From positions 62,001 to 126,000 of the forward strand of contig NZ_JAGHZZ010000001.1 of the NCBI RefSeq assembly GCF_017745095.1: a DNA stretch of 64,000 nt, written 5' to 3'. The stretch comes from Sporocytophaga sp. (lineage in GTDB: Bacteria; Bacteroidota; Bacteroidia; Cytophagales; Cytophagaceae). The position numbers and the translations under genes were made by a program. Below, in pieces: positions 8,803-17,451 of the stretch. Within the stretch, counting starts at the first letter, position 1, and the number at the start of each line of letters is the position of its first letter. Under the pieces are notes generated by a model. That model was not told the DNA's origin and did no database searches. It saw only the letters and a list, made by a program, of their open reading frames with translations.

Positions 8803-10614
8803 TTATTTATAACTTTCAATTTCAATATTGTCAACAGCAAGTGGAAGAGAGCTTCCACTATTCCAGAAAAGCACCTGAACATTGTCAAACCATTGTTCTG
8901 GCATTTTAGTGTCAATATAAATATCTTTTGTTTGTCCGTCTGTTAACATTCTAAATACTCTGATCGATTTTTCCTTCACAACATTATCTCTATCGCAGTA
9001 GCGAACAATAAATTGAGCCATTTTCCATGTATCCCATTCTTTATTTTTGCAACGGAAATTACATTTTACTCTTACCCATTTTGCCTCTCCTTTTGCCTCA
9101 GGATTTATTGGGCATTTGTAAATAGGGCTATACTGATTGGAAGCATCCAACATCAGTGATTTAGAACCTGCAATTGGTTCTAATTCTCCTGCTTTAACTA
9201 AAGTGTCTGATTCAAAATCATTTTTATATAGAACTTTAACATTTGTCCTTTCTGCAGTAAACTCTTCGTCTGTGTCAAGTAATTTGAAAACATCTTCAGA
9301 AACTTCATACCTTCCTACTACTTTCCAGAAATAACTTTTTGTCATTTGACCTACATATAACAAGCCGCCTAAATGAGCCTGATGAGTGAGCCATATATTG
9401 AAATATACAAAAAGAGTAGCGATCGCAAGAAAGGCATAATTTAATAGTTTGAGGTTTTGAATTCTTTCAATGAATATTGCCAGAGGAAAAGCAAGTATTG
9501 GATAAGATTGAATCATAGCTCTTTGGCCAAGACTTCCTCCATACCACCAAATGTCCCATGCGAAGCATATGTAAATAAATAGAGAGGCAAATGCTGCTGT
9601 AGGAATAAAGAGCTTTCTTTGATCTTTTAATAGAAAAAGAAATCCTATTATTGAAAAAACCATTATTGGTGAATATACTAGCCATCCTGTTCTATAGCTG
9701 AAGATTCCATTGTATAGATGGGGTTTAGTCCAGCTAAATGATTGCTCTCCATAACTGTAAAAGAGCCAATGGCCGGATGAATATTTCCAGTATATTAATT
9801 GTATAGAACCTAATGCAATACAGATTATTGCAGATATCCTTAGTTTTGAGGAGTTTTCTCTGAAAAAATTAATTCTAGTTTGAATTGAATCTCCGCCAAA
9901 ATCTAATCCCCATAAAATTGGAATCAATATAGAGATGATTTCAGTTGGCCTGATTAAAGCAGCAAGTCCAATACAAGCTCCGATTATAAGGGCCTTTTTG
10001 TTATCAGGATTTTTATAAAAAGAAATTGTGGAATATATAAGTATGCAATAGACGGTAAACAAATTGTTATGAGTCATTGCGCCGTCGATAGACGAGTAAT
10101 TGAGATAATTTGTACCAATGGAAATCAAGAAAAGTGTGATTGCGGTAATTTTATCACTAAAGAAATTCAGTAATACTTTTCTTAAATAGTATAAACCAAT
10201 AAATGCAACAATCAAACTCCCCAATCCTATTGCAATCTGATAAGGAAAAGAAAATCCATCTGCCGGATAATTTGAGGAAAGGGCATAAAAATGGCCAATT
10301 AAAAAAAATGGAAAGTATAGTAGTGATTGACCTATGGAATATTTCAGAACATACTTACCATTGTCTGATGGCATTGCAATATGATCAATTCCGGAAGTCT
10401 GATGGTATTTATTTAAAATTGAATCAGTAAACTTTAGCTCCCTGATATCCTTGTAAATAAAAATAGCTGGTAAATAGTAGTAATAACCATTAACATCCCA
10501 ACTGATTGTTGCTTCGGATTGCGGTTTTTCCCATTTTGGATAATAGAAGAAACTTGCAAAAAATAATATAACACAGCTAATGATTAAGGAATTCTTTGAT
10601 AGTTTATTTTCCAT
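8803..10614 (-). CDS. Multi-pass membrane glycosyltransferase-like protein with C-terminal soluble domain
   Basis: This 603-residue protein has about ten predicted membrane segments. An extracytoplasmic acidic loop follows the first helix (SWDVNGYYYYLPAIF), a layout seen in GT-C fold enzymes of the PMT/GT39 kind that use polyprenyl-phosphate sugars. The last roughly 150 residues are hydrophilic and beta-rich and may form a periplasmic carbohydrate-binding-like sandwich. No exact family can be claimed. Its ATG overlaps the stop of the upstream GT2 by one base (TAATG), so the two are almost certainly co-translated. The GT2 could supply the lipid-linked sugar that this protein transfers. Confidence 0.7.
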   Translation of the reverse strand: MENKLSKNSLIISCVILFFASFFYYPKWEKPQSEATISWDVNGYYYYLPAIFIYKDIRELKFTDSILNKYHQTSGIDHIAMPSDNGKYVLKYSIGQSLLYFPFFLIGHFYALSSNYPADGFSFPYQIAIGLGSLIVAFIGLYYLRKVLLNFFSDKITAITLFLISIGTNYLNYSSIDGAMTHNNLFTVYCILIYSTISFYKNPDNKKALIIGACIGLAALIRPTEIISILIPILWGLDFGGDSIQTRINFFRENSSKLRISAIICIALGSIQLIYWKYSSGHWLFYSYGEQSFSWTKPHLYNGIFSYRTGWLVYSPIMVFSIIGFLFLLKDQRKLFIPTAAFASLFIYICFAWDIWWYGGSLGQRAMIQSYPILAFPLAIFIERIQNLKLLNYAFLAIATLFVYFNIWLTHQAHLGGLLYVGQMTKSYFWKVVGRYEVSEDVFKLLDTDEEFTAERTNVKVLYKNDFESDTLVKAGELEPIAGSKSLMLDASNQYSPIYKCPINPEAKGEAKWVRVKCNFRCKNKEWDTWKMAQFIVRYCDRDNVVKEKSIRVFRMLTDGQTKDIYIDTKMPEQWFDNVQVLFWNSGSSLPLAVDNIEIESYK

Positions 10615-11333
10615 TATTTAAAAACGTTATATCTGATAATACAATATATTGCTCTGAACCCGTCTTTCCAGTTTATTTTTTTTCCTTCAGCATAAGTTCT
10701 TCCATAGTAAGAGATACCAACTTCATAGATCCTTATATTTGGTATTCTGGCAATTTTGGAAGTTACTTCCGGCTCAAACCCAAATCGTTTTTCTTTTAGG
10801 TCAAGGCTTTGAACAAACTTAGTATTGAACATCTTGTAACATGTTTCCATATCTGTCAAATTCAGATTTGTAAACATGTTTGACAGAAAGGTTAGGAATT
10901 TATTTCCTATTGTGTGCCAAAAGAATAATATCCTATGCGGTTTACTTCCCATAAACCTTGAGCCGAATACTACATCTGCCATTCCTCTGATTACAGGTTT
11001 TAGGAGATCATTAAATTCTTCCGGATCATATTCCAGGTCAGCATCCTGGACAATCAGAAAGTCGCCGGTCGCTTCTTTTATTCCAGTATGTATCGCAGCA
11101 CCTTTACCCTGATTGACATCATGTTTATGATAGATCATAGGAAATTCCGGATGACTTTTCTGGTAATTAAGAATTGCGCCTTCTGTGTTGTCAGAAGAAG
11201 CATCATTGATAATGATTACTTCTTTTTTGATACCATTTATTAATTGGACTTCTCTTACCTTATCAAGAATTTTATGTAATGTTTTTTCTTCATTATAGGC
11301 AGGAATGATAATGGAAAGCTTTTCGAGCTTCAT
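10614..11333 (-). CDS. Family 2 glycosyltransferase (dolichyl-phosphate mannose synthase-like)
   Basis: This 239-residue GT-A enzyme has IIIPAYNEEKTLHKILDKV at the N-terminus, VIIINDASSDNT near residue 40 and the DxD-type motif in VQDADLEYDPEE near residue 96. GKGAAIHTGIKEATGD lies between them. It lacks C-terminal membrane helices, as in short DPM1-like enzymes that charge polyprenyl phosphate with a sugar. It is the first gene of a two-gene unit with the GT-C-like membrane protein downstream. Sugar donor and acceptor cannot be read from sequence. Confidence 0.88.
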   Translation of the reverse strand: MKLEKLSIIIPAYNEEKTLHKILDKVREVQLINGIKKEVIIINDASSDNTEGAILNYQKSHPEFPMIYHKHDVNQGKGAAIHTGIKEATGDFLIVQDADLEYDPEEFNDLLKPVIRGMADVVFGSRFMGSKPHRILFFWHTIGNKFLTFLSNMFTNLNLTDMETCYKMFNTKFVQSLDLKEKRFGFEPEVTSKIARIPNIRIYEVGISYYGRTYAEGKKINWKDGFRAIYCIIRYNVFK

Positions 11334-11411
11334 AAAAATTAAAGATTTATGTATTAAAAGACAAAAATAGGGTTTAAATATTAAAAAATGATATAATTTT
11401 AACTACATAAA

Positions 11412-11861
11412 TTACTTAACCCGATTCCAATATTCGGTTCTTCCAATAAGTGAAAAGCCAATGTATCCTCTGACTTTCATAATGTTCTTATCTTGAAGGG
11501 AAATTTGACAACTATAAGTATTGCCACTTTTGGGGTCGTATATTTCGCCATCTTCCCACATGTCTTCCTTATTAAATACAAATCCTTTCAAGATTTCAAG
11601 ACCAACAATAGGTCGATTTTGCAAAGATTTGTCGGGGTTATTCTTGTCAGTGAGCACTTGTCCGTTCTCACCTTTTCTTTTCAACCATATTATTTTACCA
11701 TAATATTTATTACCGGATTTAAATATTTCAATTCGGCCATTGTCATTTCCAGGCGTTTCCCAGATTCCTATGATTTCATCTCCCGAGTATTGAGCGAATG
11801 AATCAGAAGAAAAAAAAACTGAAAGAAGTACAAGTATGTAGAGCGCAATAATTTTTTTCAT
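11412..11861 (-). CDS. Secreted DUF2147 protein
   Basis: This protein is about 149 residues long from ATG 11861; a GTG two codons upstream is also possible. A signal peptide (MKKIIALYILVLLSVFF, ending SFAQ) is followed by a DUF2147 domain: IIGIWETPGNDNGRIEIF, YYGKIIWLKR, and the C-terminal VRGYIGFSLIGRTEYWNRVK. Members are small lipocalin-like periplasmic or outer-membrane-associated proteins of unknown function. It lies downstream of the PID-CTERM-like gene, separated from it by a hairpin terminator, so it probably has its own promoter. Confidence 0.85.
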   Translation of the reverse strand: MKKIIALYILVLLSVFFSSDSFAQYSGDEIIGIWETPGNDNGRIEIFKSGNKYYGKIIWLKRKGENGQVLTDKNNPDKSLQNRPIVGLEILKGFVFNKEDMWEDGEIYDPKSGNTYSCQISLQDKNIMKVRGYIGFSLIGRTEYWNRVK

Positions 11862-11931
11862 AAACACTTATTCGAATGAAATACAATTATTAAAAGATAA
11901 AAGTAATAATCGTCCTAATAAAAAAAAATCA

Positions 11932-11957
11932 GGGCTGCCTCATTAAGAGAGCAGCCC
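11932..11957 (-). terminator. Terminator downstream of the PID-CTERM-like gene
   Basis: GGGCTGC at 11932-11938 pairs with GCAGCCC at 11951-11957, with a further short pairing in the loop. The minus-strand transcript then meets a run of eight T residues (A run at about 11921-11928 on plus). Confidence 0.8.
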
Positions 11958-11991
11958 CAGGTCCACAGGTAAAAAAATAAAAAAATATCTC

Positions 11992-12207
11992 CTATATAGT
12001 CTTTTTTCTCTTTCTCAACTGAAGGAGCAAAATGCCGCCACTAATTAATCCTCCTGCAAGGAAAATATATGAGCCGCCTTCCAAAGGAATAGCTGCTGCA
12101 TCGCCCGCGGGAACCGGCTCAGGAGCACCAGTATCAAAAGATGGAGCTTGTGCAAATGCATTTAAACTAAATAATATGGTCAATATGACGGTATAATAAA
12201 TTTTCAT
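11992..12207 (-). CDS. Small exosortase-substrate-like protein (PID-CTERM-type tail)
   Basis: This 71-residue protein has two sorting signals. A Sec signal peptide (MKIYYTVILTILFSLNAFAQ, cleavage near residue 20) is followed by about 20 Pro/Ala-rich residues. The C-terminus is tripartite: a short motif PLEGG (around residues 41-45), a hydrophobic helix rich in Gly and Leu, and a basic end RKRKK. This matches the layout of PEP-CTERM proteins and most resembles the PI[DE]GG (PID-CTERM) tails of Bacteroidota. The start codon is only 5 bp after the stop of the LRR/T9SS gene, and an exosortase gene lies 3.7 kb upstream on the same strand. It is the likely substrate of that protease. The function of the mature peptide is unknown. 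Confidence 0.7.
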   Translation of the reverse strand: MKIYYTVILTILFSLNAFAQAPSFDTGAPEPVPAGDAAAIPLEGGSYIFLAGGLISGGILLLQLRKRKKTI

Positions 12208-12212
12208 ATCAA

Positions 12213-15200
12213 TTATAACTTTACAATTTTGTATACAAATAATTCTTCATTACTCTTCACTTTCAATATGTAAATTCCGCTTCCTTCGGAAAGGGGCATT
12301 TGAAGAGGACCTTCCTGGACGTTAGACCATTGAGCTATTTCTGCACCCATAGGATTAATAAGTACAACATCAGCATTTTTTGCTCTTCCGAGTGTAAGTG
12401 TTACCTGATCTTTTGCTGGATTAGGGTACACTATCGGTGCAGATTCAGTAATTGAAGTATTATTGCCTGTTATTATAGAAGTGAAGGAAACTCTGAATCT
12501 GTCAGAAATGTCTGTTGAATTAGTGGTGAATTCATATTCAGTTTCATTCGAGATTTCTACTTCCTTACCAAGTAATTTATCTGTCAGATAAGCGCTTGTG
12601 CCTTGCAGAGTTTCTACATTTTTAAATGAAAAAGAGAATTTCCCTGTTCTTGCAGCAGAAATCTGTAACGGGTAAGATCCTGAAAGGAGAGGAATTGAAT
12701 TGATAGAAAGGTCTTCACCATCTGAGGATTTCGTAGAAATGTTGATGACTGTTCCAGGAAGTTTGTATGCATCAAATTCATCATCAAAATTTTTGCTTGA
12801 GCCATCCACTTCTCGGAATAGCAGCTCATCAGACAGGTCTTCAATTTTATCGTTTAGTATAACTTTCAAAGAAGACTCAACAAAAGCGGTTCTTAAGAAA
12901 CTTGTAAACTGCTTTGATTTCGCGGACTCATTAATAATCAGTTTAGGATTTGCTCCGGTTGCCTTGATAAAGAAAGCTTGTCCAATCGCAATAGTCGGGC
13001 CTCCATCATTTGTCGAAGCTCCGTTTACATAAGATGCGTAACCAGATTTAGCCGGATTCCAGATATAAATTCCACTTGTGATGTTAGTTTTTGTCCAGCC
13101 ATCTGCATTTGTCCAATCAATTGGAGAAAGATACGGATTGGCAATTAGGTTCCAGCCACCATTATCATATCCGGCAGCATCAAAAGTAATATTCAAATCC
13201 TTTGTTCCTTTGAAAGGGATACCTGCAAAAACTATCCTGTCCGATTGGAAACTATAAACTCTGAATCCTGTACCTGGTGCATATGGACTAGTTAGGCCGC
13301 TTGGGGCCACCCAGTGATTTAAACTTGTCTTGGTGCCGTCATATGCATAAATGCTTTGGTTTTTTCCTCCGAAGCCCAATGTAATAGATGCATCAAGAGT
13401 TTTTAGTGTCTGATTAACCATTGGGTTACCAACAAATGACCAGCCACTTACTACATATTGAGCATTTCCAATCAGTCCATTTCTAACAAAATCAGTTACC
13501 GGAGTTGTGCATTTGTCCAGTGCCTGTATCCATAAAGTGTCATTGTTAGCATCAATAAAACCACTAAGGATGGATAATGTATCAAGACTATAATCAGATC
13601 CTTTGTAAACTACTCCATTCGGATTTTTTATGATTAGATGTTTGAAAAAATCACCATTATTTTGATACTCATTTAATGTAGGGTTATAGACGCTTGTAAA
13701 TTTTCCTTTTATAGTCTGATTTGCTGTGCTTCCGTCCATAATAACCGGATAGTTAAAAGATGATCCACTATTTGTTATGTCACCTTTTACCGATAATGAA
13801 TATGGGCCAGAAACTATTGAGTTTCTTATATCCAGATTTTTAACAGATAGATCCGAAGCATTGATGTTTGGATATCCGTTTATAATTAAAACATCGTCAT
13901 TTTGTGTCGGAACGGTTCCCTGAGACCAGCTTGAACTGCTAGTCCAGTTACCTGATGATACTTTCCAGCAGTTTTTATTGCAAACCAATTGGATGTCACT
14001 ATCAGCTAAATTTTCAGGAAAGTTTGGTAAACATGTAAATTGATTTCCTTTAGCTTTAATTCTATACAAAGACTCTGGTAATGTTGGGATACTTGGCAGA
14101 TTATTATTTTCACAATACAGCTCTGTTAATGCTGCTGGAATTGTGCCAGTAAACGAAGTAACTTTAGTTTTCGAAAAGTTTAAAATTTGCAAGCCTGCAG
14201 GTGCGGCAAAAGAAGTGATGTTTGTATTTGATAAATTTAGGTAATAAAGAGTCGCAGGAAGTGAAGAAAGCGTTCCGCTAAGATTATTAGAGCTAACATC
14301 AAGATACACAAGATTTGCCGGTAGTACTGGAACAGCTGTTATCTTATTGGAATCTAGATACAAATACTCCAGAGTTGAAGGGATTGATGGAACACTTGTA
14401 AGTAGATTTTTAGATACGGATAAATTTTTAAGACCAACAGGTAAAGTTGGCAAACTAGTCAGTTTGTTTTTTGATATGGATAAGTTTTCCAGACCTGATG
14501 GTAACGTTCCCAAATTAGAAATTAAATTATTCTCTGCATTTAGGTAATTAAGAGAGGAGGGAAGTGCAGGTAGATTTGTCAGCTTATTATTTGATACATT
14601 AAACTCTTTAAGACTATCAATTGAGGTATTAACTTGAATGTTCTCCAGAGCATTATTATTAAGATATAAATTAGTTATGCTTGAAGGTAAAGTTATGTCT
14701 GTTAGTTTATTGTAACTTAAATCCAGAGTCTTTACTTGACTATTTGCCAAAGCAGCATTTGTAGACTGAATTTTGTTCGATCTCAACCACAATGTTGTCA
14801 GATTAGAAGGTAAGCTATCTGGTAGAGCAGCAATATTGCTAGCGGTTAACTCCAGATATTTCAGATTAGACGGTAATGTCGGAATTACTGTTACCGTTTC
14901 AACTTCTGATTGATTTCCTAGTGACAGTGATTCTAAACCGGCAGGCAAATGTTTTAATGCACCAGGTGCATTTACTGAAATAGAGTTGCTATATAAATCT
15001 ATCTTTTTTAAAGTAGCAGGAAAAGTATCAGGAAGGATTTTAACGTAGTTCCATCTGACAGAAAGGTTCTCCAGCTTGGTGAAGTATTTAACCCAGCTGA
15101 TATCATTCATCGGATTTTTATAGTCAATAGTTAATGACTTTACATCCTTGAATTTGGCACAATTCGGATTTATGACATCTTTATTATCAATGTCTTTCGT

Positions 15201-15374
15201 AACGCAGCCTGAATAATAGGTTTTCAAATATAAGATATGCCCTGTCTTTGTTTCCTTTTCCGGGACATCATTCTTAAAATCTTCCGGTGGATCAAAATTT
15301 TGTGCATTGGCACTACCGATTGCAGCTGACAACAGTAATGCTGTCAATGGTTTTCGTAATTTTAAAAATTGCAT
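12213..15374 (-). CDS. Secreted leucine-rich-repeat protein with type IX secretion C-terminal domain
   Basis: The product is about 1053 residues from ATG 15374 (MQFLKLRKPLTALLLSAA, signal peptide ending ANAQ). The first 40% is an LRR solenoid of roughly 20-residue repeats, such as LPSGLENLSISKNKLTSLP and its many variants. After a Cys-containing cap comes a segment starting SSGNWTSSSSWSQGTVPTQ that resembles the N-terminal beta region of many Bacteroidota surface proteins, then beta-rich domains. The end is a T9SS type A sorting domain: YPNPAKDQVTLTL, GIYILKVKSNEE, and a final VYKIVKL. It should be exported by the Por/Gld machinery to the cell surface. It is directly upstream of, and probably co-transcribed with, the 71-aa exosortase-substrate-like protein. 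The longer start at 15416 is rejected because it spoils the signal peptide. Confidence 0.9.
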   Translation of the reverse strand: MQFLKLRKPLTALLLSAAIGSANAQNFDPPEDFKNDVPEKETKTGHILYLKTYYSGCVTKDIDNKDVINPNCAKFKDVKSLTIDYKNPMNDISWVKYFTKLENLSVRWNYVKILPDTFPATLKKIDLYSNSISVNAPGALKHLPAGLESLSLGNQSEVETVTVIPTLPSNLKYLELTASNIAALPDSLPSNLTTLWLRSNKIQSTNAALANSQVKTLDLSYNKLTDITLPSSITNLYLNNNALENIQVNTSIDSLKEFNVSNNKLTNLPALPSSLNYLNAENNLISNLGTLPSGLENLSISKNKLTSLPTLPVGLKNLSVSKNLLTSVPSIPSTLEYLYLDSNKITAVPVLPANLVYLDVSSNNLSGTLSSLPATLYYLNLSNTNITSFAAPAGLQILNFSKTKVTSFTGTIPAALTELYCENNNLPSIPTLPESLYRIKAKGNQFTCLPNFPENLADSDIQLVCNKNCWKVSSGNWTSSSSWSQGTVPTQNDDVLIINGYPNINASDLSVKNLDIRNSIVSGPYSLSVKGDITNSGSSFNYPVIMDGSTANQTIKGKFTSVYNPTLNEYQNNGDFFKHLIIKNPNGVVYKGSDYSLDTLSILSGFIDANNDTLWIQALDKCTTPVTDFVRNGLIGNAQYVVSGWSFVGNPMVNQTLKTLDASITLGFGGKNQSIYAYDGTKTSLNHWVAPSGLTSPYAPGTGFRVYSFQSDRIVFAGIPFKGTKDLNITFDAAGYDNGGWNLIANPYLSPIDWTNADGWTKTNITSGIYIWNPAKSGYASYVNGASTNDGGPTIAIGQAFFIKATGANPKLIINESAKSKQFTSFLRTAFVESSLKVILNDKIEDLSDELLFREVDGSSKNFDDEFDAYKLPGTVINISTKSSDGEDLSINSIPLLSGSYPLQISAARTGKFSFSFKNVETLQGTSAYLTDKLLGKEVEISNETEYEFTTNSTDISDRFRVSFTSIITGNNTSITESAPIVYPNPAKDQVTLTLGRAKNADVVLINPMGAEIAQWSNVQEGPLQMPLSEGSGIYILKVKSNEELFVYKIVKL

Positions 15375-15444
15375 AGAGTATGTGTGATTTTTGTATGAGA
15401 AAATTAGTCCCAACACAATACTCTATATTTAAAATACTTAGCGC

Positions 15445-15464
15445 AATACCTACCGATAGGTATT
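15445..15464. promoter_or_regulatory. Perfect 8-bp dyad upstream of the LRR gene
   Basis: AATACCTA and TAGGTATT flank a 4-base centre CCGA. The dyad lies 71 bp upstream of the LRR start codon and 46 bp downstream of the exosortase partner gene. Five T residues follow only on the plus side, so as a minus-strand terminator it would be weak. An operator or RNA hairpin is equally possible. Confidence 0.45.
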
Positions 15465-15509
15465 TTTAAAAGTCATTCGACGGATGTATGAATAATGTCA
15501 ATCAATCAC

Positions 15510-15959
15510 TTAATTTCTGGTATAATCAGAAGTGGATTGCTCCATTTTTTTATACAAATAGAATGAGGGAAGGAAAAAGAGAAGTAAAATCGGAGTATCC
15601 AGCAACTTCATGAAGGCAAATGTGAGCGGCTCTGTAATGTCATTAAACTGAGGAAGTATTCTTCTGCTGAGCACAATCAGGGCAGCTGCACTGAATATGA
15701 TGAGGTCTGTTACCATATAATAGTAAAGAATTTTTTTCTCTCCGGTAAAAACTTTCACTATGAGTCCGTGAATAAATGCCCTATGCATAATAAAAGTCAG
15801 AAGAAAGAAAATAGGGAATTTAGCTACCTGGGGACCTATAATTGGTGAATTGGTTTTATATAAATCCAGAATTGATGTTCTGTTTAAATCGAGGAGGCTT
15901 TGATATAAATACAGCGCAAGACAGACTAAAATTCTTTTACTGAGCAGTTTTTGCGACAT
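15510..15959 (-). CDS. Exosortase-associated membrane protein
   Basis: This 149-residue protein has four predicted membrane segments, centred near residues 13, 55, 90 and 125, and no recognised catalytic motif. Its start lies 22 bp inside the end of the exosortase gene, so the two are translationally coupled. In Bacteroidota, small exosortase genes are commonly paired with a membrane protein of this size. Assignment rests on that pairing plus size and topology, not on a motif. It may stabilise the protease or help present substrate. Confidence 0.6.
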   Translation of the reverse strand: MSQKLLSKRILVCLALYLYQSLLDLNRTSILDLYKTNSPIIGPQVAKFPIFFLLTFIMHRAFIHGLIVKVFTGEKKILYYYMVTDLIIFSAAALIVLSRRILPQFNDITEPLTFAFMKLLDTPILLLFFLPSFYLYKKMEQSTSDYTRN

Positions 15960-16464
15960 GAGTTAGTTGTTTTTTTGCCCAATAAAGCCAGACTATAAGC
16001 ATAAAACCATAGACTACAAAGTTAAAGGTGTATTTGTGGTTAAAGTCAAAACTCGTATTATAAAAGTAAAAATTAAGAATCAGAAGGATTACTCTTAACA
16101 TGTTTAATACATGAATCGCAAAAATTCCCAGTGGTAAGAACCAGATCTTGGATTTCCACGATGCAGGAAAAGCAAGAACAAAGCAGGTAAATAAACCAAA
16201 AAAAGCAAGGCCATTACAAGGCGTTCCGATATAGAGGGTAGGACGACCATCGAGAGAAATGCAATAAGTTTCTTCAACCCAGTTAAGATTCAATCCTGTC
16301 AATGAAAAAAAATAGCTGCTCGACCAACCCAGAAATGATGAAATTTTATAAGAAAAGGGCGATGTGCTAAGATAGGAAGCATAAAAAGTTTCCCAGATGA
16401 TGTATAACAAAATGACTGTTGCAAGGAATACAAATACTGGATTTTTGCGGCTAAAAAAACTCAT
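15937..16464 (-). CDS. Exosortase/archaeosortase family protease
   Basis: This 175-residue polytopic membrane protein has the exosortase catalytic trio in order. Cys83 is in GTPCNGLAFFG, Arg124 in HVLNMLRVILLILN and His143 in FNHKYTFNFVVYG. These enzymes act as transpeptidases that cleave the C-terminal tail of PEP-CTERM-like proteins at the periplasmic membrane face. The short length is typical of Bacteroidota types (the XrtX/XrtF/XrtN kind), and the exact subtype cannot be fixed here. The partner membrane gene overlaps by 23 bp, and a candidate substrate with a PLEGG-helix-RKRKK tail is encoded at 11992-12207. A tandem repeat array lies upstream at 16617-16918. Confidence 0.85.
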   Translation of the reverse strand: MSFFSRKNPVFVFLATVILLYIIWETFYASYLSTSPFSYKISSFLGWSSSYFFSLTGLNLNWVEETYCISLDGRPTLYIGTPCNGLAFFGLFTCFVLAFPASWKSKIWFLPLGIFAIHVLNMLRVILLILNFYFYNTSFDFNHKYTFNFVVYGFMLIVWLYWAKKQLTHVAKTAQ

Positions 16465-16616
16465 GATTAAGATTTCTGATATCTAAGATACATATTTTTT
16501 GACAGGGATTTTTGGGATTAAGGGATAGACAGGATTTTCTTCGACAAAAAATTAAAATCCTACAAAATATGCTTGTGGGTTAAAGGTTAAAATTGGTTTT
16601 TCACTCCAAAATCTTC

Positions 16617-16918
16617 GAGCTCCTCGTTCAAAGTTCAAAAATCAGAGCTTTTAGTTCCAATTTCCGTGCTTTGTGCCCAAAAATCCGAGCGTTTAACCCC
16701 AACTCTCGAGCTCTGAGGTCAAAACTCCGAGCTTTTTAGCTCGAATCCCCGAGTTTGGCGGTCAAAATTTCGAGCTTTTAACCTCAATCTCCGAGCACTA
16801 AGGTTAAGAATTAGAGCTTTTAACTCTAATCTCCGAGCTTTGAGGTTAAAAATTCAAGCTTGTAACTCAAACCCCCGAGTTCTTAGACTCAAAAAATCAT
16901 TTTGAGTCTTCGAACTTT
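16617..16918. repeat. Degenerate 21-bp tandem repeat array with 42-bp dimeric period
   Basis: The anchor GAGCT or a close variant recurs at 16645, 16666, 16687, 16708, 16729, 16751, 16772, 16793, 16814, 16835, 16856 and 16877. The spacing is 21 bp every time except one 22. Outlying copies are near 16617 and 16904. Alternate units differ: one type reads GAGCTTTTAACCTCAATCTCC-like (at most 21 nt; here split as GAGCTTTTAAC + CTCAATCTCC), the next GAGCTTTGAGG + TTAAAAATTC. The TTAACCTCAA-like core of one unit is complementary to the TTGAGGTTAA-like core of the next, so each 42-bp dimer can fold into a hairpin. No long ORF runs through it. It lies between the DUF4345 gene (3' end) and the exosortase gene (5' end). 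Confidence 0.9.
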
Positions 16919-16959
16919 CAGGGGTTATTTTAAAAATGAACAATCTTAAAAAATTCACA

Positions 16960-17361
16960 TTAGACTCTGGAAAGCTTTCTATTTGCAAGTAACAGAGCCA
17001 ATGCTGCTGCACACATTACCCCTTCGATAAACATCCAATTTGTTCCGAAGCTTCCAAGAGCTCCGTCTTTAACCATTGTAAGAATTCTTGAAACAGAATA
17101 AAAACCGCAAAGTAGTGCGACAAATGCCAGACCCTGAAGCTTGTTTTTAAAAAGTAGATAAATTAAAGTGATGAAAATGGTCATCCCTGCCCCTCCATAA
17201 ACTCCTCGGATTGAGCTATAAGCATCAGTATTGGGAAGCTTAACCTGTACTAAGTCCATTACTGACTGAGGATCAGAAAATGCCATCACACTTACCATCA
17301 GAATACCTAAAGCTGTCAGGCAGATGATGAACGTTCCCGAGTAATTTATAAATCTGTTCAT
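16960..17361 (-). CDS. Small DUF4345-type membrane protein
   Basis: This 133-residue protein has four predicted membrane helices. The pattern SSIRGVYGGAGMTIFITLIY near residue 48 and the closing GTNWMFIEGVMCAAALALLL fit the DUF4345 family of small integral membrane proteins of unknown function. The start was placed at ATG 17361 (MNRFINYSGTFIICL). The 34-residue upstream extension to 17463 would overlap the divergent AraC-family gene and does not look like family sequence. The 90-bp shared intergenic region with that regulator suggests that it is its target. Confidence 0.7.
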   Translation of the reverse strand: MNRFINYSGTFIICLTALGILMVSVMAFSDPQSVMDLVQVKLPNTDAYSSIRGVYGGAGMTIFITLIYLLFKNKLQGLAFVALLCGFYSVSRILTMVKDGALGSFGTNWMFIEGVMCAAALALLLANRKLSRV

Positions 17362-17451
17362 AAATGTAGTTTGTTGTCCTGCTGACAAAATAAGCGTATC
17401 TTCAAAAAAAGCTTGTTGCTCTTTACGCCAATCTATTAGCATAAATACGCC

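Noticed and set aside
15445-15464. Terminator for the exosortase operon
   Set aside because: The T run follows only on the plus strand, but the operon is on the minus strand; listed as a dyad instead.
16617-16918. CRISPR-like array
   Set aside because: Units are contiguous 21-mers without spacers, degenerate, and no cas gene is present.
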